Part shown: positions 1 to 5,069 of the stretch, piece by piece
Layout of the letters: each line of letters starts with the position of its first letter
How positions within the stretch are numbered: the stretch's first letter is position 1
From: DAOTTX01 sp034437515
GTDB taxonomy: Bacteria; Chloroflexota; Anaerolineae; Aggregatilineales; Phototrophicaceae
DNA length: 5,209 nt
Assembly (NCBI GenBank): GCA_034437515.1
Contig: DAOTTX010000017.1
Coordinates: 1 to 5,209, forward strand
Direction: 5' to 3'
The notes under the pieces: generated by a model
What the model was told of the DNA's origin: nothing
The model's database searches: none
Seen by the model: the letters and a program-made list of their open reading frames with translations, nothing else
Translations under genes and position numbers: made by a program

Positions 1-540
1 CAAGCCACGATGGTACAGCGCAACCGTAAAGCCCGGTGGAGCCTCGACCAGTGCCTCAATCGGTTGCGCTTCGACCGGGGCCGGGGGTGGGCTGGTATCC
101 GCGACGGTGAAGGTGCGAGGTTGTGCCATCGCCGTGACCTCGCGCTGCATCTCACCGCCCACGCCTTCGATCACCGCGACCGACCACCGATACTCGCCGG
201 GAGACTGCGCCTGCATCCAATTAGAGAGGTTGAAGGTCGGTTCCCGCGTCCAGGTGATGCCGTAGGCCGGTTCGCCGGGACGCCACACGCGCACATCGTA
301 ATATTCGCTCGCGTCCAGGTCGCGCACCCAGGCCCAATCGAGCGTGAGGTTCCAGGCGTTTTCAATCGTTGCTGCCGCCGCCGGTGCAATTAAAATCGGC
401 GGCAAGGGCGGCTGGGCGGCAAGTGTCCCCGTGACCGCCGTGTCAATTTGTTGTTGGTTGCTGCCGCCGCCCCCACTGCACGCGCTGAGCGTGCTGAGCG
501 CGCTGAGCAAGACGATCAGAATAGCCAGTAAACGTCGCAT
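1..540 (-). CDS. Secreted lipoprotein with Ig/FN3-like domain, 3' end outside window
   Basis: This frame opens with ATG at 540-538 and stays open for 180 codons to the window edge, so the C-terminus is missing. The first 20 residues are a lipoprotein signal peptide: MRR, a leucine-rich core, then the lipobox L-S-A-C with Cys21 as the lipidation site. A flexible G/S/Q stretch and a proline-rich linker follow. Residues about 60-147 look like a beta-sandwich (W-N-L-T-L-D-W-A-W, Y-D-V-R-V-W, G-I-T-W-T, P-G-E-Y-R-W-S-V), the pattern seen in Ig/FN3-like modules of Chloroflexota extracellular proteins. A second P/E/A linker (148-167) ends in A-P-P-G-F-T-V-A-L-Y, which resembles the start of PQQ-type sugar dehydrogenase or NHL beta-propeller domains; this last reading is a guess. 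The Shine-Dalgarno is weak (CGGAAA, bases 547-552, 6 bases from ATG). Exported location is well supported; function is not known. Confidence 0.85.
   Translation of the reverse strand, partial: MRRLLAILIVLLSALSTLSACSGGGGSNQQQIDTAVTGTLAAQPPLPPILIAPAAAATIENAWNLTLDWAWVRDLDASEYYDVRVWRPGEPAYGITWTREPTFNLSNWMQAQSPGEYRWSVAVIEGVGGEMQREVTAMAQPRTFTVADTSPPPAPVEAQPIEALVEAPPGFTVALYHRGL
484..508. repeat. Three GCTGAGC units, 9-base period, in signal peptide
   Basis: GCTGAGC occurs at 484-490, 493-499 and 502-508, with a period of exactly three codons. On the minus strand it encodes the leucine/serine core L-S-A-L-S-T-L-S-A of the lipoprotein signal peptide. It is probably a local duplication tolerated because signal peptides need only hydrophobicity; it could allow slippage in units of three residues without breaking the frame. 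Confidence 0.6.
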
Positions 541-627
541 GGTGTATTTCCGCTAACGGTTCGTCGAGCAGAATCTAACCACAGGCGGCGGGGGGTTGAC
601 CAGCCTGGGTTTTGTATAGGCTCTGAT
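541..627 (-). other. Intergenic leader of the lipoprotein gene
   Basis: These 87 bases separate the HNH stop codon from the lipoprotein start. I see no gene and no convincing terminator: the short CCAG/CTGG pairing near 600-609 has no U-tract on the minus strand. No clear sigma-70 promoter pair is visible, so the lipoprotein gene could have its own weak promoter here or be read through from the HNH gene. Confidence 0.4.
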
Positions 628-1041
628 CTATCCCTTGTATCCACCCAATTTGATACGCCGCGCACGATCTGCGACGAGGTCTATGCGGTTGAAGCGTAAG
701 ACACGTTCTGTGACACGTCCGGTAGCAGTTTTTGCGTCGATGACCCCAGTTTCAATCAGTCGAAAGTGGTCATCCCATTTTTCACGGCGGGGATGAAATA
801 GCGCAACCACCTCACCAGACTGCGGATCTAACGAGCATAAGTCACTGCCCTTATAGCGATTGCAAACCGCACAAGCGAGGCACAAATTTGCTTCGACCGT
901 ATCGCCACCGTGTTTTTCCGCGTAAATGTGGTCGATCTCGTGCGTGAAGTAGGCGTCATGTTCGTGCAGACGACAATATTCACAACGCAAATTTGCACGG
1001 TCAATGACCTGCTGACGAAGTGCTTCTGAAATATACGTCAT
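628..1041 (-). CDS. Free-standing HNH endonuclease
   Basis: This 137-residue protein has a complete HNH (beta-beta-alpha metal) nuclease core. A structural zinc site is given by Cys20-x2-Cys23 and Cys57-x2-Cys60. The catalytic strand is H34-E-I-D37-H38, with His38 the expected general base, followed by G45-G46, Asn52 and Asn61 in the C-x2-C-N-x2-K ending typical of the family. The C-terminal part (about 75-135) has L-F-H-P-R-R, W-x2-H-F and a T-G-R-x2-E-R segment. I recall that tail from stand-alone HNH proteins of cyanobacteria and Chloroflexota rather than from restriction enzymes or introns. The family cuts or nicks DNA with a divalent metal. Its ATG overlaps the stop of the upstream small gene as ATGA; AGAGG is only one base from the start, so translation is probably coupled. 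No methylase, group II intron or phage gene is next to it. The target and biological role are unknown. Confidence 0.9.
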   Translation of the reverse strand: MTYISEALRQQVIDRANLRCEYCRLHEHDAYFTHEIDHIYAEKHGGDTVEANLCLACAVCNRYKGSDLCSLDPQSGEVVALFHPRREKWDDHFRLIETGVIDAKTATGRVTERVLRFNRIDLVADRARRIKLGGYKG

Positions 1042-1295
1042 TCCTCTGCTGCCAGCTTCTCCTGTGCGCGGATTTTCAGCCGCCGCACGAAATATTCGGT
1101 TTGGAGATAGCTCTCCAACTCAGCGCGTTCGGCATCGTTGAGCGACTCGTTACGGTTGCCATCAAGTAGATAGCGCATGCGAGCCTGTGCTGCTTGTGAT
1201 GGTCGTAGTGCAATCACTTGCTCCGGTGTTGGCGCAGAGAGCAGAAAATCCATGATTTCGTCTGTGGGTGTTCGTTCTGATGATGGTAATGTCAT
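1038..1295 (-). CDS. Small helical protein of unknown function, partner of HNH nuclease
   Basis: This 85-residue gene starts at ATG 1295-1293 behind a strong Shine-Dalgarno, AAGGAG (bases 1303-1308), with 7-base spacing, so the start is well supported. Its stop overlaps the HNH start by four bases. After a polar N-terminus (1-10), residues 12-20 and 24-46 look helical (E-I-M-D-F-L-L-S, P-T-P-E-Q-V-I-A-L-R-P-S), then a turn at D-G-N-R-N and a charged helix (about 54-82) rich in Glu, Arg, Lys and Leu. There is no signal peptide, membrane segment or Cys. I recall similar short proteins (P-T-P-x-Q-I/V-I-x-x-R-P-S, then a L-E-x-N-R-x-G/E-x-L turn) directly before HNH genes in cyanobacteria and Chloroflexota, usually called hypothetical. 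An antitoxin, specificity or assembly partner of the nuclease is possible but not shown. The pair looks less GC-rich than the flanking genes. Confidence 0.85.
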   Translation of the reverse strand: MTLPSSERTPTDEIMDFLLSAPTPEQVIALRPSQAAQARMRYLLDGNRNESLNDAERAELESYLQTEYFVRRLKIRAQEKLAAEE

Positions 1296-1302
1296 TCGAC
1301 TG

Positions 1303-1329
1303 CTCCTTCAGATAATCATCATTATCGCA
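1303..1329 (-). promoter_or_regulatory. Putative extended -10 promoter, palindromic operator and RBS of the HNH module
   Basis: Read on the minus strand, bases 1329-1321 give TGC-GATAAT, an extended -10 box. GATAAT is also one arm of a perfect inverted repeat (1311-1316 and 1321-1326, 4-base spacer), so a dimeric regulator bound here would block the promoter. The AAGGAG ribosome site (1303-1308) lies two bases beyond. No good -35 box is visible at 16-18 bases, which fits an extended -10 promoter. The inverted repeat and the RBS are seen directly; promoter and operator functions are inferred. Confidence 0.4.
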
Positions 1330-1416
1330 TAATTTGTGGCGACATGGTGGGCGGTACTGCTGACCGTAGTGTTCACGCCGATGGAGTGGCGCGGATTTCA
1401 TCGAGTTTTGCACAGG

Positions 1417-1436
1417 CTGTTCAAAACTTTGAACAG
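1417..1436. repeat. Perfect 20-base palindrome (9-base arms, 2-base spacer)
   Basis: CTGTTCAAA at 1417-1425 is matched exactly by TTTGAACAG at 1428-1436, with AC between. It lies in the 227-base gap, 87 bases beyond the khtU stop and 121 bases upstream of the small gene start. No U-run follows on either strand, and the arms nearly meet, so it looks more like a protein-binding operator than a terminator. Confidence 0.6.
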
Positions 1437-1496
1437 GGTAACGTACCGAGTGCATTTCCGACACTGACTTTCCTCAAATAACGGACAACCCAATCT

Positions 1497-1519
1497 ATCA
1501 CATAGGAAAATCACATAGG
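1497..1519. repeat. Tandem 10-base direct repeat, 13-base period
   Basis: ATCACATAGG occurs at 1497-1506 and again at 1510-1519, separated by AAA, immediately beyond the khtU stop codon (1523-1525). It may be a local duplication or a paired binding site; nothing in the sequence decides between these. Confidence 0.45.
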
Positions 1520-1522
1520 GAA

Positions 1523-2731
1523 TTAACCCTCTCGTGCAGCGCGGCGACGCCTGCGCCAGCGTTGGTAGCGGGCGACGGTCGGGTCGATGACCTTCGCCAG
1601 CAGCGGCCCCCAGATCGCCATCAGCAGCACGTAGGCCGCCGCCAATGGAACCAGATCCGGCTCCGCGAGGCCCGCGCCCAAGCCGGCGATGACGATGGAG
1701 AACTCCCCGCGCGGGACGAGGATGGCCCCGGCGCGGAAGCGTCCGCGTAGGGCGATGCCGCTACGACTCGCCGCCACCCAGCCGGTGATGAACTTGGACA
1801 GCGTCGAGGCGACCGCGAGCAGCGCCGCCGTCCCCAGCACGGGCGGCAGCATGGCGGGGTCAATCTGCAAGCCGAAGAACAGAAAGAACGTGGCGGCGAA
1901 TAGATCCCGCAATGGGGTGAGCAAGGCGCGGGCACGTTCGGCGATCGGCCCCTCCAGGCCGATGCCGACCAGAAACGCACCGACCGCCGAACTGACCTGC
2001 AAACTCTGTGCCAGACCCGCCACCAGCAGAATCAAGCCGAGCGTGGTCAGCAAGACGACCTCGTCTGATGGACTGGCGAGCTGCTCGCTGATGCGCGGCC
2101 CGTAGCGGATGGCGACCACCAGCACCACCACGACCGTGATAATGGCGGTGGCGAGACTCACTGCCCCGGCGACCAACCCCTCCCCGACCAGGAGCACCAC
2201 CATCACCGGCAGGTAAACGGCCATCGTCAGGTCTTCCAGCACCAGCACGGAAAGCACGGTAGGCGTCTCACGGTTGCCAAGCCAATCCAGATCGTTGAGT
2301 AACTTGGCGATGATGCCCGACGACGACACATAGGTCACCCCACCCAGCAGCAACGCCGACAGCATCGGCCAGCCGAGCATGTACCCGGCGACCACCCCGA
2401 CCGGGAAGCTGGTCAACAGGTTGAGCAGGCCGAAGGGCAGCGCGGTGCGCAGGCTGCCGGTGAGTTCCGCGCCGCTGTAGGCCAGGCCGAGCATAAACAG
2501 CAGCAGGATCACGCCGATTTCCGCGCCGATCTGTACGAACTCCGCCGGGAAATCTAAGGGCAGCACGCCGCCGCCGCCGAAGACCAACCCGGCGATCAGA
2601 TATAGCGGGATCGGGGAGAACTCCAGACGTACAGCGACCCGTGCCAGCCCCGCCAGTAGAATAATGATGATGCCGAGTTCGAGGAAGATCCCGGCGATGT
2701 CGAGTGCGGCGGTATCGGTTGTCCCATCCAC
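1523..2731 (-). CDS. khtU: K+/H+ antiporter subunit KhtU (CPA2 family)
   Basis: This 402-residue integral membrane protein exchanges cytoplasmic K+ (and probably related monovalent cations) for protons. It is hydrophobic almost throughout, with roughly 12-13 membrane segments. CPA2 signatures include V-T-Y-V-S-S-S-G-I-I-A-K-L-L (132-145), the ion-binding pair Glu166-Asp167 in L-V-L-E-D-L-T-M-A-V-Y-L, R-D-L-F-A-A-T-F-F-L-F-F-G-L-Q-I-D-P (275-292), Lys313, and P-R-G-E-F-S-I-V-I-A (340-349). These segments match my memory of Bacillus subtilis KhtU (YhaU, about 408 residues) closely, and length is normal. Like KhtU it has no C-terminal RCK/TrkA-N domain; regulation is supplied by the adjacent KhtT. 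The start is GTG (2731-2729): an in-frame TAG lies two codons upstream, and the Shine-Dalgarno is poor, so coupling to khtT is likely. An Arg-rich tail (R-W-R-R-R-R-R) ends the protein, probably on the cytoplasmic side. Confidence 0.92.
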   Translation of the reverse strand: MDGTTDTAALDIAGIFLELGIIIILLAGLARVAVRLEFSPIPLYLIAGLVFGGGGVLPLDFPAEFVQIGAEIGVILLLFMLGLAYSGAELTGSLRTALPFGLLNLLTSFPVGVVAGYMLGWPMLSALLLGGVTYVSSSGIIAKLLNDLDWLGNRETPTVLSVLVLEDLTMAVYLPVMVVLLVGEGLVAGAVSLATAIITVVVVLVVAIRYGPRISEQLASPSDEVVLLTTLGLILLVAGLAQSLQVSSAVGAFLVGIGLEGPIAERARALLTPLRDLFAATFFLFFGLQIDPAMLPPVLGTAALLAVASTLSKFITGWVAASRSGIALRGRFRAGAILVPRGEFSIVIAGLGAGLAEPDLVPLAAAYVLLMAIWGPLLAKVIDPTVARYQRWRRRRRAAREG

Positions 2732-2734
2732 CGA

Positions 2735-3220
2735 CTAACTACCGTGCAGTAGGGTGATCGCCCGTGCAAAGTTTTCCGGCTTGCCGATGCTCAACAGCGT
2801 ATCGCCCGTTTGCAGCGCGAACTCCGGCGGCGGCATCGAGATCACTTCATCACCTCGAATGGCGGCGACGACCATGATGCCTGTTTCCGCCCGGATGCCG
2901 ATCTGCGCGATGGTCTGCCCGTTGCAGGCCCATTCATCGCCGATGGTGATCCAGTCAATGGCGAGATCACCGATGGCCTGTTGAAACGGCGTCGTGCTCT
3001 CTTCGAGGTGGGTCGCGCCGAGCAGTTCGCCGAGCGTGCGCCCGTCTTGCTGTGCAAGGCGCATGGTCAACGCGCAGCTATCGGGGTCGTCCTCGTCGTA
3101 GAGGAGCAGGTCGCGCCGCCCGCTGTAGTGGCTAATCACACCGATGCGTGCGCCTTCTTTTGTCTCGAAATCGTAGCGGGTGCCTACACCCGGCAGGGGT
3201 GTTTCGTTGATGTCGGTCAT
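2735..3220 (-). CDS. khtT: K+/H+ antiporter regulatory subunit KhtT (RCK_C/TrkA-C)
   Basis: This 161-residue soluble protein is the peripheral regulatory subunit of the KhtTU antiporter and sits at the inner membrane face. The N-terminal domain (about 4-70) has the family signature I-N-E-T-P-L-P-G-V-G-x-R-Y, then R-I-G-V-I-S-H-Y-S-G-R-R and D-x-D-D-P-D, ending in L-G-E-L-L-G. The C-terminal RCK_C/TrkA-C domain (about 76-160) carries G-Q-T-I-A-Q-I-G-I-R, G-I-M-V-V-A-A-I-R-G and L-Q-T-G-D-T-L-L-S-I-G. In B. subtilis KhtT, which has the same build and length (about 165), the RCK_C domain binds c-di-AMP and the protein inhibits or activates KhtU; that control is inferred here. ATG 3220-3218 has AGGA (3229-3232) 8 bases upstream. 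The stop is TAG, 3 bases before the khtU start. A khtS-like gene is not present in the window. Confidence 0.92.
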   Translation of the reverse strand: MTDINETPLPGVGTRYDFETKEGARIGVISHYSGRRDLLLYDEDDPDSCALTMRLAQQDGRTLGELLGATHLEESTTPFQQAIGDLAIDWITIGDEWACNGQTIAQIGIRAETGIMVVAAIRGDEVISMPPPEFALQTGDTLLSIGKPENFARAITLLHGS

Positions 3221-3277
3221 TAGAATTTTCCTGTTCGCTCTTTTTCAAACTTTTTTTGGTTTTGACACATAAACTCC
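3221..3277 (-). other. A-rich 5' leader of khtT
   Basis: The bases just upstream of khtT are unusually AT-rich for this window, with a T7 run at 3251-3257 (A7 on the sense strand) and more A-tracts to 3245. No convincing -10/-35 pair and no known riboswitch fold was recognised. The promoter of khtTU either lies in this leader in an unrecognised form, or inside the inverted-repeat element next to it. Confidence 0.4.
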
Positions 3278-3396
3278 AGGGCAATCGCACATGATATGTT
3301 GTGCAATCTGTTGTGGGCAGACACGCTGGTCTGCCCCTACAATATCCGCGATGACTTGTAGAGGTGTGCGACCGCTTCCCCAAATGCGATTGCCCT
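3278..3396. repeat. MITE/REP-like element with 12-base terminal inverted repeats
   Basis: AGGGCAATCGCA at 3278-3289 is exactly complementary in inverted orientation to TGCGATTGCCCT at 3385-3396, bounding 119 bases without a credible gene. Inside, near the left arm, is a strong hairpin (3315-3336) of the GGGCAGAC/GTCTGCCC type followed by CCTAC. I recall this hairpin style as a frequent dispersed intergenic repeat in Chloroflexota and cyanobacterial genomes. A 77-codon minus-strand frame crosses it (3245-3478), but its translation looks like translated repeat, not protein. No clear target-site duplication is visible. A non-autonomous mobile element is the best reading; a decayed insertion end is the alternative. 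Confidence 0.55.
3315..3336. repeat. 8-base-stem hairpin GGGCAGAC/GTCTGCCC
   Basis: Perfect 8-base arms at 3315-3322 and 3329-3336 enclose a 6-base loop. It is GC-rich and would form a stable RNA stem, but no U-run follows on the minus strand, so a simple intrinsic terminator for the upstream sugar kinase is not supported. It is the core of the surrounding inverted-repeat element. Confidence 0.7.
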
Positions 3397-3478
3397 TGTA
3401 TGAACCCCCTCCATCACGATCAATGCGCTGTGAGGTCGTAGTAAGCTGTGCCGAGGTCATCGAACGACTACATCCCAA

Positions 3479-4423
3479 TCACGCCTCCCCCTGTGCCGTG
3501 ATGAACGCCTCGACCTGTTCGCGGGTGGGCAGCGCCGGGATCGCGCCGCGCTGCGTGGTCGTCAAAGCGCCGACCGCGTTAGCCCGCCGTAGAAGCGCCG
3601 GGAGATGATGCTCAAAATCGTCGGGATGATCCAGCACGCCGGCCAGCAACCCGGCGACGAAGCCATCCCCCGCGCCGGTGGTATCGACCGGCTCCACACT
3701 GTAGCCGCTGAGTCGCTGCGCACCCTCGGCGGTGTGGATGGTCGCGCCATCCGCGCCATGTGTGACCACCACCGCCCGCAGCCGGTCATGCCAGAGCGAC
3801 TGCACGTCGCCGTTGCCGGTCATGAAGTCAAGTTCCTCATCGCTGATCTTGAGGATGTGCGCGTGTTCGACGCCTGCCAGCATCCCGGTCTTGGCGGCGT
3901 CGGCGTCAGGCCACAGCGCCAAGCGGAGATTCGGGTCGTAGGAGACGATGAGGCCGTGTTCCCCGGCACGTTCGACCGCGTGTAAGGTGGCGCTGCGGGC
4001 CGGTTCGCTAATCATGGTGATGCTGCCGAAGTGAAAGATCGTCCCGGCGTCGATGACCGGCAGCGCGACGTCTTCGGGCGTCATCAGCATATCGGCGCTG
4101 GGATGGCGGTAAAAACTGAAGCTGCGCTCTCCGGCAGCCGCCAGCGAGACGAACGCCAGCATCGTCCGCGCCTCTTTGCTGTAGCGCAGCCCGCTTATAT
4201 CGACGCCTTCGGCTTCCAGCACTGCCGCGAGATGATGCCCAAAGGGATCATCCCCGACCTGACCGAGAAAGGCGCTTTCGTACCCCAGACGCGCCACCGC
4301 AACGGCGACGTTTGCCGGTGCGCCGCCCGGTGCTTTCTGGAAGCCGGACGCCTCCCCTACGCTGACGCCGCTTTCCAGCGCGACGAAGTCAATCAATAAC
4401 TCACCCATGCAGACGACCGTCAT
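3479..4423 (-). CDS. PfkB-family carbohydrate kinase, fructokinase-like
   Basis: This 314-residue cytoplasmic protein is a complete ribokinase/PfkB-fold sugar kinase, of usual length. The N-terminus V-V-C-M-G-E-L-L-I-D-F is typical of fructokinases. PfkB signature 1 is P-G-G-A-P-A-N-V-A-V-A-V-A-R-L-G (32-47); the next segment, G-Q-V-G-D-D-P-F-G (54-62), is also diagnostic. Y-D-P-N-L-R (162-167) and L-K-I-S-D-E-E (191-197) are shared with ScrK-type fructokinases. Signature 2, D-T-T-G-A-G-D-G-F-V-A-G (247-258), forms the anion hole with Asp253 as catalytic base. The expected reaction is ATP-dependent phosphorylation of fructose to fructose-6-phosphate; another ketose or 2-keto-3-deoxygluconate cannot be excluded. 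ATG 4423-4421 follows GAGGAG (4433-4438) at 9 bases. The gene lies 41 bases after the CPxCG gene, so it may be a third operon member or have its own promoter. No sugar transporter is in view. Confidence 0.92.
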   Translation of the reverse strand: MTVVCMGELLIDFVALESGVSVGEASGFQKAPGGAPANVAVAVARLGYESAFLGQVGDDPFGHHLAAVLEAEGVDISGLRYSKEARTMLAFVSLAAAGERSFSFYRHPSADMLMTPEDVALPVIDAGTIFHFGSITMISEPARSATLHAVERAGEHGLIVSYDPNLRLALWPDADAAKTGMLAGVEHAHILKISDEELDFMTGNGDVQSLWHDRLRAVVVTHGADGATIHTAEGAQRLSGYSVEPVDTTGAGDGFVAGLLAGVLDHPDDFEHHLPALLRRANAVGALTTTQRGAIPALPTREQVEAFITAQGEA

Positions 4424-4438
4424 GGTGATGTTCTCCTC

Positions 4439-4469
4439 GTTGGTTTATGCAATCGTACCAACAATTATA
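4439..4469 (-). promoter_or_regulatory. Putative promoter and operator of the sugar kinase gene
   Basis: A perfect TATAAT lies on the minus strand at 4469-4464, overlapping the last codons of the CPxCG gene. No good -35 sits at 16-18 bases; TTGTCG (4496-4491) is 21 bases away, too far for a standard promoter. Just downstream is a spaced inverted repeat, GTTGGT (4439-4444) and ACCAAC (4457-4462), which would fall at the start of the transcript and could be a repressor site. The motifs are visible; the function is inferred. Confidence 0.35.
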
Positions 4470-4650
4470 GCGTCCCCTGTGCGGAAAAATCGACAAGCAT
4501 CTCGTCTTCGACCACGTAGGAGATCTCAATCGGGTTGCAGCAGATCTCGCAATCTTCGACGTAGCTCTGCTCGTTGATGGAAAGATCGAGCAGCATAGAA
4601 ATCTCTTGCCAGCAGTAGGGACACATGAAAAAGTATTCTTCTTCCCCCAT
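4465..4650 (-). CDS. CPxCG-motif cysteine-rich zinc-ribbon protein
   Basis: This is a 61-residue protein starting at ATG 4650-4648, not at the in-frame ATG 42 bases earlier. The shorter start has GGGAGGA (4656-4662) just upstream, is one base from the previous stop, and gives the usual family length of about 60. It begins M-G-E-E-E-Y-F-F-M and then C10-P-Y-C13-W-Q-E-I, with C34-E-I-C37-C38-N-P-I in the second half. The two CxxC knuckles form a probable zinc ribbon, and an acidic stretch (Y-V-V-E-D-E) precedes the end. It matches the CPxCG cysteine-rich family, whose biochemical function is not established; metal binding or redox sensing is inferred. Its stop lies 41 bases before the sugar kinase. 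Confidence 0.88.
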   Translation of the reverse strand: MGEEEYFFMCPYCWQEISMLLDLSINEQSYVEDCEICCNPIEISYVVEDEMLVDFSAQGTL

Positions 4651-4651
4651 G

Positions 4652-5011
4652 TCAGTCCTCCCGCCGGACGAGAAAGCAGCCCATCGAGCCACCCTTGCTG
4701 TGGAAGGTGGTCACCGTGCGCATCTCGTCGTCTGTGCAGCCGAGCAGCACCTTGATCTCCGAATCACGCTTGACCAGATCAACCGTGCAGATCACCCCGC
4801 AGACCTGCTTTTCTCCGCTTGCGCCGACCCACACGTCGATCCCCGCGCCGTCAGATGAGGTCGTCCCGGCGAGATAGCCGTAATCCAACGGATAGATCAG
4901 GTTATCCCATTCGGGATGGGCGGTGTTGTGTGGTCGGTCAATAACGACGCTGCTTTGCACCACTAAATCGTCAAGCAGCGTCCAGAATTCGGGATTAAAT
5001 CTCTCAGGCAT
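4652..5011 (-). CDS. Short inorganic pyrophosphatase-like protein
   Basis: A 119-residue protein related to family I soluble pyrophosphatases, but much shorter than the bacterial enzyme (about 175). Numbering here is from the upstream ATG. S-S-V-V-I-D-R-P (23-30), Y-P-L-D-Y-G-Y (43-49) and D57-G-A-G-I-D62-V-W-V-G correspond to the substrate/metal core (Y-P-x-x-Y-G-Y and D-G-D-x-x-D in E. coli Ppa). K90 in D-S-E-I-K aligns with a later active-site lysine. The middle Asp of D-G-D is Ala59, and the N-terminal Glu/Lys/Glu region and one later Asp have no clear counterpart, so activity is uncertain. The start is ambiguous: ATG 5020-5018 has GAGG directly touching it, whereas ATG 5011-5009 has the same GAGG (5021-5024) at a proper 9 bases, so I prefer 5011. 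It is probably co-translated with the CPxCG gene one base downstream. Confidence 0.82.
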   Translation of the reverse strand: MPERFNPEFWTLLDDLVVQSSVVIDRPHNTAHPEWDNLIYPLDYGYLAGTTSSDGAGIDVWVGASGEKQVCGVICTVDLVKRDSEIKVLLGCTDDEMRTVTTFHSKGGSMGCFLVRRED

Positions 5012-5069
5012 CACAATCATCCTCGTCTTGTTTACCCACTTATGATAATTCGATGACAGTCGTTCGCGT

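Noticed and set aside
628..1041. HNH gene as part of a group I/II intron or restriction system
   Set aside because: No reverse transcriptase, intron structure, methylase or specificity gene is in the adjacent sequence.
1417..1436. Intrinsic terminator for khtU
   Set aside because: The stem would have almost no loop and no U-run follows it in the khtU direction.
1162..1464. 100-codon minus-strand frame overlapping the small HNH partner
   Set aside because: It overlaps a better-supported gene in another frame and starts in the palindrome-bearing gap without a ribosome site.
1344..1481. 45-codon plus-strand frame in the gap between khtU and the HNH module
   Set aside because: It lacks a Shine-Dalgarno, crosses the 20-base palindrome, and shows no motif; a chance frame is more likely, although homologs would change this.
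1689..2105. Long plus-strand frames opposite khtU, khtT and the sugar kinase
   Set aside because: These are antisense shadows caused by high GC; the minus-strand proteins carry clear family motifs and ribosome sites.
3245..3478. 77-codon minus-strand open frame across the khtT-kinase gap
   Set aside because: No usable ribosome site, composition unlike a folded protein, and much of it is the inverted-repeat element; better explained as a frame through repeat DNA.
4651..4692. Longer start for the CPxCG protein at 4692
   Set aside because: The additional 14 residues overlap the upstream gene and do not fit the family; the downstream ATG has the ribosome site and the usual length.
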